Assembly: GCA_902826025.1 (NCBI GenBank)
Contig: CADEDH010000049.1
Span: 1-48,256 of the forward strand
Reading direction: 5' to 3'
DNA length: 48,256 nt
Source of the DNA: an uncultured Actinomycetes bacterium
GTDB taxonomy: Bacteria; Actinomycetota; Acidimicrobiia; Acidimicrobiales; SZUA-35
Position numbers and translations under genes: made by a program. How positions within the stretch are numbered: the stretch's first letter is position 1; each line of letters opens with the position of its first letter. The notes beneath the pieces were generated by a model. That model saw only the letters and a list, made by a program, of their open reading frames with translations, searched no databases and was not told the origin of the DNA. Positions 1 through 9,392 of this stretch are shown piece after piece.

Positions 1-962
<962 letters not shown>

Positions 963-1047
963 GTATGTGACTCGTGCTCGCTGTGGAATTCTCAAGGAAT
1001 AAGTTCATAGATCTATGCCCTGCCCCATGTTCGGGCAAGGCGACAGA

Positions 1048-1164
1048 TTTCGGTGGCGATTGCGGAGGGGTCACACCCGTACCCATTCCGAACACGGAAG
1101 TTAAGCCCTCCAGCGCCGATGGTACTTGGTTGGAAGCGACCTGGGAGAGTAGGACGCCGCCGGA
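1048..1164 (+). rRNA. rrf: 5S ribosomal RNA
   Basis: A complete 5S rRNA of about 117 nt follows the 23S after an 85-nt spacer. The conserved core CCGAACACGGAAGTTAAG sits near 1088-1105, and the two ends (CGGTGGC near 1051 and GCCGCCGG near 1157) can pair as helix I. It is the last gene of the rRNA operon, since a terminator hairpin follows directly. Confidence 0.95.
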
Positions 1165-1176
1165 TTTCTATATGAG

Positions 1177-1213
1177 AGGGACCTGGTTCGCCGGGTCCCT
1201 TTCGTAGTTTTGG
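1177..1213 (+). terminator. rRNA operon terminator
   Basis: A 10-bp stem (1177-1186 with 1191-1200, one G-U pair) is closed by a TTCG tetraloop and followed by a loose T-rich run (TTCGTAGTTTT). It lies 12 nt after the 5S rRNA, as expected for an intrinsic terminator of the rRNA operon. Confidence 0.85.
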
Positions 1214-1255
1214 CCGAGGGGTGCGACAAGGTGCTCCGAGGCGGGGTCGAGGATG

Positions 1256-2050
1256 TTACTTCTTGACCGACGGGGGAGCGGAGGTGCCGGCGGGTGCCCG
1301 ATTGGAACGGTCGACCAGGCCCGAGGTCAGCGGTGCAGTGCGCCGGACCAGCCAGAAGAAGGTGTCGGCGTAGCGTCGGGTGAGCCGGCGGGGCTCTTGC
1401 AGCATGCGGAACGCCCATTCGAGGCCGAGGCGCTGCAGCCATCGAGGGGCCCGGACGAGGCGATTGGCCAGGACCTCGAAGCTCCCGCCCACGCCGATGG
1501 CAATGTTCACGCCGAGCTGGTCCCAGTGAGCGTCGATGAACTCCTCCTGGCGGGGCGAACCCATGCCGACGAAGAGGATGGCCGCTCCGGACTTGCCTAT
1601 CTCGATCGCCACGTTCTCGGCACCGTCGCCGAGAAACCCATGGTGGGATCCGGCTATGTCGAGGCCGGGGTGCCGTTGCTGGAGTTCGGCGGCCGCCGTG
1701 GCCACTGTGTCGGGCTCGGCGCCCAGCAGATAGATCGAGTGATTGTTCTGGGCCGCTTGCTCGGCCAGTCGCTCGATGAGATCGATGCCGGCCACGCGGG
1801 CCGGAAGGCGATGTCCGAACAGTGGAGAGAGCCAGACCAGTGGCTGGCCGTCGGCCACCACAAGGTCGGCTTCGGCCACGAAGCGACGGAAGAAGGGCTG
1901 CCGTTCGGCCAGCATGAGACCGGTGGTGTTCAACGTGACCACCTTGCCCCTCCGGCCCTCGGCGATCGTGTCGGCCACCCAGCTCAGCGTCTCGTCCACC
2001 GTGACCGCATCGACGTCGATGCCGTAGAGCGTCACCCGGGCGGTAGTCAT
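1256..2050 (-). CDS. WecG/TagA/CpsF family glycosyltransferase
   Basis: A 264-aa GT26-family enzyme. Members transfer ManNAc, ManNAcA or related sugars from UDP to a polyprenyl-linked acceptor in teichoic-acid linkage units, enterobacterial antigen or capsule. Visible hallmarks are the N-terminal GIDVDAVTVDE, VVADGQPLVW, IYLLGAEP and the family signature FVGMGSPRQEEFI. The ATG overlaps the stop of the upstream gene (ATGA), which fixes the start and implies translational coupling. It is the third gene of an operon with a UDP-GlcNAc 2-epimerase, which would supply UDP-ManNAc. The acceptor cannot be told from sequence. The gene ends about 45 bp from the convergent rRNA terminator. Confidence 0.9.
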   Translation of the reverse strand: MTTARVTLYGIDVDAVTVDETLSWVADTIAEGRRGKVVTLNTTGLMLAERQPFFRRFVAEADLVVADGQPLVWLSPLFGHRLPARVAGIDLIERLAEQAAQNNHSIYLLGAEPDTVATAAAELQQRHPGLDIAGSHHGFLGDGAENVAIEIGKSGAAILFVGMGSPRQEEFIDAHWDQLGVNIAIGVGGSFEVLANRLVRAPRWLQRLGLEWAFRMLQEPRRLTRRYADTFFWLVRRTAPLTSGLVDRSNRAPAGTSAPPSVKK

Positions 2051-3240
2051 GGTGTGGTTTGTGTATCGGCGCTGGTGGCGGACAACAACAGGGCGTCGAC
2101 GAAGAACTTGGTCGGCCAGTTCGGGTACCCGAGCGGGGCGTAACGCCCCCATATCGGGTGGGAGCCTTTGATGGCGCCACGGATCTCGTCGGGACCGTTC
2201 AGCGATTGATGGACAGCGGTGCCCTGCAGGGTCTGCTCGGCCCATTCCCGGTAGCGGACCTCCTGATCGAGGGCGGCCAGCTTCAGCCAGATGATGGCGA
2301 ACTGGGCGTTGCCGGTGAGGCACGAGCTCCGACCCACCGGTTTACCGTCGACCGAGATGCGTCCAGGTAGGAGCCCGGTGGGACGGAGGTGGCCGGCTGC
2401 GGCCTGGGCCACGGCCCGGGCCGCCTGGATGTAGCGTTCGTTGCCCAGCAGGAGCCCCGATTCGAGCAACCCGCGGCCGGCGTAGGCGGTGGTGTGGGTG
2501 AACGGCGGGGCGTCGACGGTGAACGCGCACTGGTCGAACCAGCCATTGGGGCGCTGCTGGGAGCAGGCCCAGTCGAGGTTGGCCTCCGCCACCTTCACCG
2601 CATCGGGGTCGTCGAGGAGATGACCGGCGCGGACCAGGGCCCAGGCGGTGCGGCTGTTGTAGACGTGGGGAATGCCGTTGAACGTGTTGCGGGTCCATCG
2701 GCCCTCGTCGTCGGCGATGTTCACCAGCCATGCGGCCGCCCGCCGAGCGGCGTCGACCCAGGGATCGGCCTCGGTGCCGTCGGATGTCTCGGCCAGGGAC
2801 ACGAGGCCATGGAGGTCCTGGCCGGTGTCGAACACCACGCCGGCGCCGGGGTCGAGACCCGGGTTGGCGAAGCCGCCGTCGGGCAGTTGCACCCGGCACA
2901 GCCAGTGTCCGGCTTGGGCGGCTCGCTCGACGAGCTCGGGCCGGCCGAGCTCGTCCCCGGCCCGGAGGAACGTGTTGATGATGTAGCCCGTGGTCTCCAC
3001 GTACGAGGGCTGCCATCCGCCCCGCACCGTGTAGCCGTAGCTGAAGCCGTGGTCTGCCCCCTGGTCCTGGGCCCGGCACAGCCACTCCAGGCCGGCGTCG
3101 ATCCGGGCCGGCCACGAGGCCTTGTCGGCCGGCACCGGACGGGAGGCGGGCCGCCGGGCGAGATCGGCCAGAGCCGCCCGCCCGATACGTCGAACGGCGC
3201 GGACGGAGGTGGCCGGCCCATCGCCGGCGCTGCTCGTCAC
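2047..3240 (-). CDS. alpha/alpha-toroid (prenyltransferase/VpsJ-like) protein of a glycan operon
   Basis: A 397-aa soluble protein made of repeated helical hairpins with W/Q/G-rich turns such as WLCRAQDQG, VQLPDGGFANPG, RWTRNTFNGIP and QRPNGWFDQ. This is the look of the six-hairpin toroid shared by terpene cyclases, prenyltransferases and GH88/GH105-like or VpsJ polysaccharide proteins. I see no squalene-cyclase DXDD motif and no signal peptide, so catalysis is unproven. The GTG start at 3240 overlaps the wecB stop (GTGA), and its own stop overlaps the glycosyltransferase start (ATGA), so the three proteins are coupled. The context suggests a role in making or modifying a surface glycan. Confidence 0.8.
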   Translation of the reverse strand: MTSSAGDGPATSVRAVRRIGRAALADLARRPASRPVPADKASWPARIDAGLEWLCRAQDQGADHGFSYGYTVRGGWQPSYVETTGYIINTFLRAGDELGRPELVERAAQAGHWLCRVQLPDGGFANPGLDPGAGVVFDTGQDLHGLVSLAETSDGTEADPWVDAARRAAAWLVNIADDEGRWTRNTFNGIPHVYNSRTAWALVRAGHLLDDPDAVKVAEANLDWACSQQRPNGWFDQCAFTVDAPPFTHTTAYAGRGLLESGLLLGNERYIQAARAVAQAAAGHLRPTGLLPGRISVDGKPVGRSSCLTGNAQFAIIWLKLAALDQEVRYREWAEQTLQGTAVHQSLNGPDEIRGAIKGSHPIWGRYAPLGYPNWPTKFFVDALLLSATSADTQTTP

Positions 3241-4376
3241 GCCGCCTCGACCAGGGCGGTGAAGGGGGTGACGGGGAGGCCCTGCAGCGCGTTGGCGATC
3301 CGCTGACCGGCCTTGCCGTCGCCGTAGGGGCTGGAGCGCCAGGCCCGGGGATGGTCGAGCGCATCGAGCACGGCGCCGATGATCCCCGCCGGGTCGGTGC
3401 CTACCAGCCGGGCCATGCCGGCCTCGATCGCTTCCGGCCGTTCGGTGACCTCGCGAAGCACGAGCACCTGCTTGCCCAACGCCGGCGCCTCCTCCTGGAG
3501 CCCCCCCGAGTCGGTCAGCACCAGGGTGCACTGCTGGAGGGCCCGGGCCATGTCGAGGTAGCTGAGGGGGTCGGTGATCAGGACCGACGAGGTGTCGCCC
3601 AGCCACCGGCGCACCTCGGCCCGCACCGCCGGGTTGGGGTGGACCGGGAACAGGATCTGGAGCTCGGGACGAAGCTCGGTCAACCGGCGCACGGCCTGGA
3701 AGACGTCGGCCAGGCCGGGCCCGAAGTTCTCCCGGCGGTGGGTGGTCATCAGCAGCATGGGCCGCGACGGGTCGAGCGCTCGGAGCATGGGGTCGATGGC
3801 CACCGGCGGCAGGTGATCACAGGCCCAATGGAGGGCATCGATCACCGTGTTGCCGGTCAGCACGATCTGATCGCTGGGGACCCCTTCCCGCCGCAGGGCA
3901 TCGACCGCTGTCTGGGTAGGGGCGAAGTGCAGGCTGGCGATGGCGGTGACCGCCCGACGGTTGATCTCCTCGGGGAACGGCTGGTCGAGCCGGTAGGAGC
4001 GGAGGCCGGCCTCCACGTGGGCCACCGGTATCTGGTGGTAGGCACCGGCGATGGCCGCAGCCAGCACGGTGGTGGTGTCGCCCTGCACGACCAACCAGGA
4101 TGGCCGGAGCTCGCTCAACATGGGACCGAGGCGGTCGAGCACCAGAGAGGCCACCCGGGTGGGGGTCTGGGCCGCGCTCATGACCTCGAGGTCCACGTCG
4201 GCGGCTATCCCGAAGGCGTTGAACGCATCCTGGGACAGCTCGAGGTGCTGGCCGGTGTGGATGAGGCGTGTGTTCACGCCGCCGGCCCGCAATGCGTCGA
4301 CGACGGGGAACATCTTGATCACCTCGGGCCGGGTGCCGACAACGCACGCGACTGTCTGTGTTATATCCGCCGTCAT
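3237..4376 (-). CDS. wecB: UDP-N-acetylglucosamine 2-epimerase (non-hydrolysing)
   Basis: A 379-aa cytoplasmic enzyme that interconverts UDP-GlcNAc and UDP-ManNAc. Family blocks are VVGTRPEVIKMFPV at the N-terminus, IHTGQH, VQGDTTTVLAAA, HVEAGLRSY followed by PFPEEINRR, TTHRRENFG, PVHPNP, and the UDP-binding DSGGLQEEAP with VLREVTERPE. ATG 4376 is chosen over a TTG at 4421 because homology begins right after it and AGGGG lies about 11 nt upstream. It heads the minus-strand operon. UDP-ManNAc made here is the likely donor for the glycosyltransferase two genes on. Confidence 0.93.
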   Translation of the reverse strand: MTADITQTVACVVGTRPEVIKMFPVVDALRAGGVNTRLIHTGQHLELSQDAFNAFGIAADVDLEVMSAAQTPTRVASLVLDRLGPMLSELRPSWLVVQGDTTTVLAAAIAGAYHQIPVAHVEAGLRSYRLDQPFPEEINRRAVTAIASLHFAPTQTAVDALRREGVPSDQIVLTGNTVIDALHWACDHLPPVAIDPMLRALDPSRPMLLMTTHRRENFGPGLADVFQAVRRLTELRPELQILFPVHPNPAVRAEVRRWLGDTSSVLITDPLSYLDMARALQQCTLVLTDSGGLQEEAPALGKQVLVLREVTERPEAIEAGMARLVGTDPAGIIGAVLDALDHPRAWRSSPYGDGKAGQRIANALQGLPVTPFTALVEAA

Positions 4377-4637
4377 CGGATCGAGTTTCCCCTCAAGTGT
4401 CGAGGTCAGGTCAGGTGACAAAGCTGAAAAGGCCTACCGCCGCCGTGGAAGCCGGAGCCGGAGGACTTCTATCTCGACCCGGCAGGCGGCCCCCTTTAGC
4501 CAACGACTCGTTCAGCTTAGCTGGGAGGGGGGTGGGACGATGTTCAAGGGGTCGAGATCCTTGCAGAAAGGTGAACTGATCTGTGGGCCATTGTCGGCCA
4601 TGGTTCACGGCGGCAGGGGGGAGCCCTTGGACGGCGG

Positions 4638-4643
4638 TAGCCT
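4638..4643 (+). promoter_or_regulatory. -10 box of the TPR/RG-repeat gene (leaderless)
   Basis: TAGCCT ends 8 nt before ATG 4652, with no Shine-Dalgarno between. The 275-bp space between the divergent wecB and this gene holds nothing else I can name; an A-rich stretch near 4420-4430 may belong to the wecB promoter, but no clear -10 was found. Confidence 0.5.
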
Positions 4644-4651
4644 GCATGATC

Positions 4652-6241
4652 ATGCCCGAACGCCCTCGATCTGACGAAGACGAACCAGGTCGAGCCCGCT
4701 CCGAGGCCCGTCCCCGCACCGCTTCCAGCCGGCCCGCTGGTCCCGGCCGTAGGCCGCCCGGCGGCGGTGCTGCCCGCGGCCCCCGCTCCGGCGGCCCGTC
4801 CCGTGGGGGCGGCGGTTCGACACGCTCGTCCGGCTCCGGCCGACCGTCCGGTCCCCGCAGTGACGGTGGCGGCGGTGGTGGCCGCTCCTACGGTTCGAGC
4901 CGTCCCTCGGGTCCCCGCAGTGATGGTGGCGGTGGTGGTCGCTCTTACGGTTCGAGCCGACCGTCCGGTCCCCGCAGTGACGGTGGCGGCGGTGGCCGCT
5001 CGTCCGGCTCCGGCCGACCGTCCGGTCCCCGCAGCGACGGTGGCCGCTCGTACGGTTCGGACCGTCCCTCGGGTCCCCGCAGTGACGGTGGCGGTGGCCG
5101 CTCCTACGGGTCCAGCCGTCCCCCTGGCCCCCGTGGAGGCGGTTCCGGCCGCCCGTACGGCTCTGATCGAGACGGCGGCGGCTCCGGTCGCCCCTCTGGT
5201 CCCGGTCGGACCGGTGGGTCCCGCGGCCCTGGACCAGGCAGTGACCGTGGACGCCCCAGCGGCGATGGCCCTTCGGGGTACCGCCGCTCTGCCGGGCCCG
5301 ACGGCCCCGGCCGCCCCGGGCAGGGTCGATCGGGGCAGGGCCGTCCCCCCGCTGGCCCCCGCCGATCGAACGGGTTTCGTCGTTCGGGCGGGCGCCCCGA
5401 TCTGAGCCAGTTCGGAACCGGCGACGCCTCGCCGGGGGCCGGCCGCCGCCCCGGCGGCCCGGCACCAGGTGGGCGCACCGACTTCGGCTCTCGTGAGGAT
5501 CGGCCCGCCCCGCCCCGGCGCGAGGAAATCGTGATCGAACGGGTCTACGACGACGCGCCCGACGCCGGCCGCCGGGACGGCGGTCGCACACCGGGCCCGG
5601 GTCGCGGTTCGAGTCGCCGCGAGATCGACGTCGCCGACGTCGACTTCAGCGGTCTGCCGCCCACCACCGCCACCAAGCTCCGCCGCCGCCTGGCCGAGTC
5701 GGCTGCCGCCTTCGAGGCCGAGCGGTTCAGCGAGGCCGAGCGGTTGCTGGCATCCATCGACCGGCTGGCGCCCGGCATCGCCGAGGTCCACGAGCTCAAG
5801 GGCCTCGTCTACTACCGGTTGGGCCGATGGGCCCGGGCCATCACCGAGTTGGAGCGCTTCAGCGCCATGACGGGATCGGTGGAGCAGCACCCGGTGTGGG
5901 CCGACTGCTGCCGGGCCCTCGGGCGCTGGACCGAAGCCGAGGAGCTGTGGCAGGAACTGGGTGACACCTCCCCCTCGCCCGAGTTGGTGGAGGAGGGGCG
6001 CATCGTCCAGGCCGGCGGCCTGGCCGATCGGGGCCGCGTCAACGACGCGATCCGCCTGTTGGAGAAGGCACCCCGGCCCAATCGGGCCCCCGCCCTCCAC
6101 CATCTGCGCCGGTGGTACGTGCTGGCCGACCTCTACGAGCGGTCGGGTGACGTGGCCCGGGCCCGTCGGCTCTTCACCGAGCTCCTGGCGGCCGAGCCCC
6201 GGTTCGCCGACGTGGCCGAACGTCTCGCTGCCTTGAGCTGA
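4652..6241 (+). CDS. TPR protein with a long Gly/Arg/Ser-rich repeat domain
   Basis: About 529 aa in two halves. Residues 1 to about 300 are low complexity: a tandem block of SGPRSDGGGGGRSYGSSR-type repeats, then a Gly/Pro/Arg stretch with an RG character like eukaryotic RGG RNA-binding or condensate-forming tails. Residues about 330-529 are helical TPR-like repeats (AAAFEAERFSEAERLLASI, LVYYRLGRWARAITELERF, LADLYERSGDVARARRLF). There is no signal peptide or membrane segment, so it should be cytoplasmic. ATG 4652 is preferred over ATG 4646 because of the spacing to TAGCCT. TPR proteins with variable disordered N-termini are common in Actinobacteria, but the function is unknown. Confidence 0.8.
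   Translation: MPERPRSDEDEPGRARSEARPRTASSRPAGPGRRPPGGGAARGPRSGGPSRGGGGSTRSSGSGRPSGPRSDGGGGGGRSYGSSRPSGPRSDGGGGGRSYGSSRPSGPRSDGGGGGRSSGSGRPSGPRSDGGRSYGSDRPSGPRSDGGGGRSYGSSRPPGPRGGGSGRPYGSDRDGGGSGRPSGPGRTGGSRGPGPGSDRGRPSGDGPSGYRRSAGPDGPGRPGQGRSGQGRPPAGPRRSNGFRRSGGRPDLSQFGTGDASPGAGRRPGGPAPGGRTDFGSREDRPAPPRREEIVIERVYDDAPDAGRRDGGRTPGPGRGSSRREIDVADVDFSGLPPTTATKLRRRLAESAAAFEAERFSEAERLLASIDRLAPGIAEVHELKGLVYYRLGRWARAITELERFSAMTGSVEQHPVWADCCRALGRWTEAEELWQELGDTSPSPELVEEGRIVQAGGLADRGRVNDAIRLLEKAPRPNRAPALHHLRRWYVLADLYERSGDVARARRLFTELLAAEPRFADVAERLAALS
4825..5140 (+). repeat. in-frame tandem repeat coding for the Gly/Arg/Ser domain
   Basis: About six degenerate copies of a 45-60 bp unit sharing the core GGTCCCCGCAGTGACGGTGG, alternating between CTCCTACGGTTCGAGCCG and CGTCCGGCTCCGGCCGACC versions. 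Unit lengths differ in multiples of 3, so the frame is kept, which suggests expansion by recombination or slippage under selection for protein composition. Confidence 0.85.
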
Positions 6242-6245
6242 CAGC

Positions 6246-6251
6246 TATCCT
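6246..6251 (+). promoter_or_regulatory. -10 box of the aldolase gene
   Basis: TATCCT begins 5 nt after the TPR gene stop and would start a transcript near 6258 with a leader of about 74 nt. The leader ends in a good Shine-Dalgarno AAAGGAG (6318-6324), so this gene is leadered, unlike several neighbours. Confidence 0.45.
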
Positions 6252-6331
6252 CGGCACAAGAGCGCTGGTCGACATCGTCCGACCGGCATCTGCTCTCGAA
6301 CCGCCTGTCACCGAACCAAAGGAGCCTCCTG

Positions 6332-7384
6332 GTGGCCGACATCATCAGCCTGCTGGGTGCTGACGCCCAGAGCCTGCTCGAGCACAAGAGCGAAGGCATC
6401 CCCGCGTCCCAGCTGCACCTACCCGGCCCGGATTTCCTCGATCGCGTTTTCGAGCCGAGCGACCGCTCGCCCCAGGTGCTGCGCAACCTGTCGTCCCTGT
6501 TCGGCAGCGGCCGTATGGGTGGCACGGGATACGTCTCGATCCTCCCCGTCGACCAGGGCATCGAGCACACGGCCGCCGCCTCCTTCGCCCCGAATCCGAT
6601 GTACTTCGATCCCGAGAACATCATCCGCCTCGCCATCGAGGGCGGCTGCAATGCCGTGGCCTCCACCTTCGGTGTGCTGGCGGCCACCGCCCGCCGGTAC
6701 GCCCACCGCATCCCGTTCATCGTGAAGCTGAACCACAACCAGATGCTCACGTACCCGATCCAGTACGACCAGACCCCGTTCGGGAATGTTCAGCAGGCGT
6801 GGGACCTGGGGGCGGCCGGCGTCGGGGCCACGATCTACTTCGGGTCCGACGAGTCGATGCGTCAGCTCCAGGAGGTCAGCGAGGCCTTCGCCGAGGCCCA
6901 TCAGCTCGGCATGTTCACGGTGCTGTGGTGCTACACCCGCAACTCGGCCTTCACCGTCGACGGCGTCGACTACAACGTGGCGGCCGACCTCACCGGTCAG
7001 GCCAACCACCTCGGCGTCACCATCGAGGCCGACATCATCAAGCAGAAGCTGCCGGAGAACAACGGCGCCTTCAACGCCATCAAGGTGGGCAAGGGTCACG
7101 CCCGGATGTACGGCGAGTTGATCACCGACCACCCGATCGACCTCTGCCGCTGGCAGGTGGCGAACTGCTACATGGGCCGGGCCGGCCTCATCAACTCCGG
7201 CGGCGCCAGCTCCGGTGAATCCGACATGGCCGAGGCCGTCCGTACCGCCGTCATCAACAAGCGGGCCGGCGGCACCGGCTTGATCTCGGGCCGCAAGGCG
7301 TTCCAGCGGCCGATGAACGAGGGCGTCGCCCTCCTCAACGCCATCCAGGACGTCTACCTCGACGAGTCGATCACGATTGCCTGA
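6332..7384 (+). CDS. fbaB: class I fructose-bisphosphate aldolase (DhnA/FbaB type)
   Basis: A 350-aa (beta/alpha)8 enzyme of glycolysis and gluconeogenesis that cleaves fructose 1,6-bisphosphate through a Schiff-base lysine. Visible blocks are [49 protein letters not shown] and NAIKVGKG, the last probably containing the Schiff-base lysine, ending in [12 protein letters not shown]. This is the archaeal/bacterial DhnA-type lineage, unrelated in sequence to the class II zinc enzyme. The GTG start at 6332 lies 7 nt after AAAGGAG, and the family N-terminus fits. The methyltransferase gene overlaps its last codons. Confidence 0.92.
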   Translation: MADIISLLGADAQSLLEHKSEGIPASQLHLPGPDFLDRVFEPSDRSPQVLRNLSSLFGSGRMGGTGYVSILPVDQGIEHTAAASFAPNPMYFDPENIIRLAIEGGCNAVASTFGVLAATARRYAHRIPFIVKLNHNQMLTYPIQYDQTPFGNVQQAWDLGAAGVGATIYFGSDESMRQLQEVSEAFAEAHQLGMFTVLWCYTRNSAFTVDGVDYNVAADLTGQANHLGVTIEADIIKQKLPENNGAFNAIKVGKGHARMYGELITDHPIDLCRWQVANCYMGRAGLINSGGASSGESDMAEAVRTAVINKRAGGTGLISGRKAFQRPMNEGVALLNAIQDVYLDESITIA

Positions 7385-8717
7385 GAGCCCCTCGGGGGTC
7401 CTGCCCTACGAAGGCGTGAAGGGCACCGTCGCCGACCTGTTCCAGGTCCGCACGGTGCCCTTCGCCTTCCACGGCGCCCGACTCCGTTTCGACTTGGCGG
7501 CCACCGTGTTCGCCAGCGCCGGCATCGACCCCGGCTCGGCCCTCCTGCTGCGCCATCTCCAGACGGTGCTCAAGGAGCTGGCCGCCGACGCCGGCACCCC
7601 CCACGGGGCCGGGATCCATCGGGTGCTCGACCTGGGCTGCGGGCACGGCGTCCTGGGGCTCACCCTGCTGGCCCTGGGCCCGGAACGCCACGTCACCCTG
7701 GTCGACCGTGACGCTCTGGCTCTGGCCTACACCGCTCGGAACCTGACCCTCAACGGCCTGCCGGCCGCTCAGGCCACCATCGCCGCCTCGCTCGGCTACG
7801 ACGACATCGACCGTTCGGAGCCTTTCGATCTCGTCGTGTCGAACATCCCGGGCAAGGCCGGAGAGGCGGCCATCGCCGAGCTGGCGTCCGCCCCCGAACC
7901 CTGGGGTCGCCAGGGGACGCTGGTGGCGGTGGTCGTCGTCGCCCCCCTGGCCGACCAGGTCCGCCGCGTGCTGGGTCCCGACCACTTCGAGATCCTGCTC
8001 GACACGGGCACCAAGGCCCACCAGGTGCTTGTCGCCCGCCGCCGAGGAGAAGGGGCCGCTGCGGCCGCCGGAGCGGTGGCCCACGGTTTCGCCGCCGGGC
8101 GGTACGACCGGGAGCGCTCGCGGTTCCAGACGGCCGATCTGGCCTGGGAGGCCGACACTGTGACGGGGATCGAGGAGTTCGACAGCCTGTCGCACGCCAC
8201 ACGTCTTCTTCGTCCGGCCCTGCGGGGACTGCGGGCCGGGCCATGCACCGTGGTCAACCCGGGCCAGGGGCACCGGGCCCTCATCGCCGCCCGGTCGGGC
8301 CAGCGCCTCACCGCCGTGGTGTCCCGCGACCTGCTGGCGCTACGGGCCACCGCCCGCCTGTTGGCGGCCAACGGCGTGCCCCCTTCCGATCTGGTGTCCC
8401 CATCCGTCTCCGGCGATGGCGCGAGACACCAGATCCCGGCGACCGACTACCTTCACGGGCTGAGCGCGCCGCCCCCCGGACGGTTCGCCACCGTGATCGT
8501 CCATGCCGACGACAAGGTCCACACGCCCTGGCTCGCTCATGAGCTGCGGGAGCTGATCGCGGCCGGTGCCGGCCTCCAACTCGTTCTCACCGGCCGGGCC
8601 TCGTTGCTCGGCCGGCTGGAGGCCGACCTGCTCAGCCGCCATGGCGGCCGCCTGTTCTACAAGCAGGGCCGAGACGGCTACCGGGTGGTTCGGTATCAGT
8701 ACCGGCCGGCGGCCTGA
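7377..8717 (+). CDS. class I SAM-dependent methyltransferase (MTS / RsmC-RlmG-like)
   Basis: About 446 aa. Residues 60-220 form a Rossmann methyltransferase with motif [12 protein letters not shown], an acidic end of beta-2 (VTLVDRD) and the motif IV position [10 protein letters not shown], a variant of the NPP(Y/F) seen in rRNA/tRNA N-methyltransferases. The C-terminal half (about 245-446) repeats a similar fold without a clear motif I, as in duplicated RsmC/RlmG-type enzymes. Substrate is unproven; rRNA guanine is the family guess. The TTG start overlaps the aldolase stop by 8 nt; GTG 7416 is an alternative. A hairpin covers its stop codon. Confidence 0.75.
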   Translation: MPESPSGVLPYEGVKGTVADLFQVRTVPFAFHGARLRFDLAATVFASAGIDPGSALLLRHLQTVLKELAADAGTPHGAGIHRVLDLGCGHGVLGLTLLALGPERHVTLVDRDALALAYTARNLTLNGLPAAQATIAASLGYDDIDRSEPFDLVVSNIPGKAGEAAIAELASAPEPWGRQGTLVAVVVVAPLADQVRRVLGPDHFEILLDTGTKAHQVLVARRRGEGAAAAAGAVAHGFAAGRYDRERSRFQTADLAWEADTVTGIEEFDSLSHATRLLRPALRGLRAGPCTVVNPGQGHRALIAARSGQRLTAVVSRDLLALRATARLLAANGVPPSDLVSPSVSGDGARHQIPATDYLHGLSAPPPGRFATVIVHADDKVHTPWLAHELRELIAAGAGLQLVLTGRASLLGRLEADLLSRHGGRLFYKQGRDGYRVVRYQYRPAA

Positions 8718-8734
8718 CCCTCCGCCGAGGGTCA
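8715..8734. terminator. hairpin between convergent genes
   Basis: A perfect 8-bp stem TGACCCTC-CGCC-GAGGGTCA that includes the methyltransferase stop codon. There is no T tract. It sits between two convergent genes, so it could act in both directions. Confidence 0.55.
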
Positions 8735-8750
8735 AGCAGCCATCGGCTGG

Positions 8751-9311
8751 TCAGACGCTACGGCCGAGGAAGGCAGCGAGTTGATCGGCCGGGCAGGCGC
8801 CCTCGGGGGCGGTGGCCTCGGGGCCGAAGGGGGCCTTGCCATCGGGGCCCCGGAAGCCGTCAGAGATCGACTGGCGGGACTGGGCCAGGATGCCGGCGGC
8901 CAGTTGAGGGGCCAGGTCGGTGCTCTGTCCGGTGGCCTTGGCCAGGTCCCAGGCGTGCTGGAAGGTGTCAGTCACGGCGAGGCCCATCCAGGCCGGTACC
9001 GGCATGGTGCCGAACGGAACGGTGACCGTCCGGCCCATGGCGCCTTCGGCCTGGAACGACGCCACGCACCGGGCGCTGGCTTCGTCGAAGGCGGCCAGGT
9101 AATCGCCGGCGGCGAAGTCGGGTGCCTCGCCCTCGGGCTGGCCGCCTTCCATGAAGGTGGCGAAGTAGTGCTGGGCCCCCACCATGTGGTTGACGAGGCT
9201 CGACACGTCCCATGAGGCGCAGGGGGTAGAGGCGTGGAGCTGATCGCTCGACACGGCGGCCAGGGCCCCCCGGCTGATGGCGACGGCATGTTCGAGTGGC
9301 TGTGTGGTCAT
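8751..9311 (-). CDS. TIGR03086/MDMPI-type DinB-fold protein
   Basis: A 186-aa four-helix-bundle protein of the mycothiol-dependent maleylpyruvate isomerase N-terminal family, very common in Actinobacteria. The N-terminus CASWDVSSLVNHMVGAQHYF carries the first metal-ligand histidine of the fold; VTDTFQHAWDLAKATG carries the later one, and the end CPADQLAAFLGR is typical of TIGR03086. Most members are uncharacterised metal- or thiol-dependent enzymes, so no substrate is proposed. It stands alone, divergent from the Lys-rich gene, with its own -10 box 7 nt before the ATG. Confidence 0.85.
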   Translation of the reverse strand: MTTQPLEHAVAISRGALAAVSSDQLHASTPCASWDVSSLVNHMVGAQHYFATFMEGGQPEGEAPDFAAGDYLAAFDEASARCVASFQAEGAMGRTVTVPFGTMPVPAWMGLAVTDTFQHAWDLAKATGQSTDLAPQLAAGILAQSRQSISDGFRGPDGKAPFGPEATAPEGACPADQLAAFLGRSV

Positions 9312-9318
9312 CCGGACG

Positions 9319-9324
9319 AACCTA
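9319..9324 (-). promoter_or_regulatory. -10 box of the DinB-fold gene (leaderless)
   Basis: On the minus strand TAGGTT ends 7 nt before ATG 9311 and there is no Shine-Dalgarno. Confidence 0.55.
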
Positions 9325-9380
9325 CCGGCGGGTGCCGGCCCTCACCCCTGCTCGCGATAGCTAGCGATCGGGATGCACGG

Positions 9381-9386
9381 TATGCT
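9381..9386 (+). promoter_or_regulatory. -10 box of the Lys/Ala-rich gene (leaderless)
   Basis: TATGCT ends 6 nt before ATG 9393, placing the expected transcript start at the A of the start codon. Confidence 0.6.
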
Positions 9387-9392
9387 TTCGTC

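Noticed and set aside
974..1207. Open frame over the 5S rRNA
   Set aside because: The 5S rRNA and terminator explain this stretch; no ribosome site or homology.
4377..4421. TTG start at 4421 that would extend wecB by 15 residues
   Set aside because: Extension lacks family homology; ATG 4376 fits the epimerase N-terminus.
4540..4674. Small plus-strand open frame of 44 codons after a G-rich site
   Set aside because: No homology, overlaps the promoter and start of the TPR gene, codon use not coding-like.
4825..5140. Regular repeats that could suggest a CRISPR array
   Set aside because: Units are contiguous, in-frame and without unique spacers; they code for a Gly/Arg/Ser domain.
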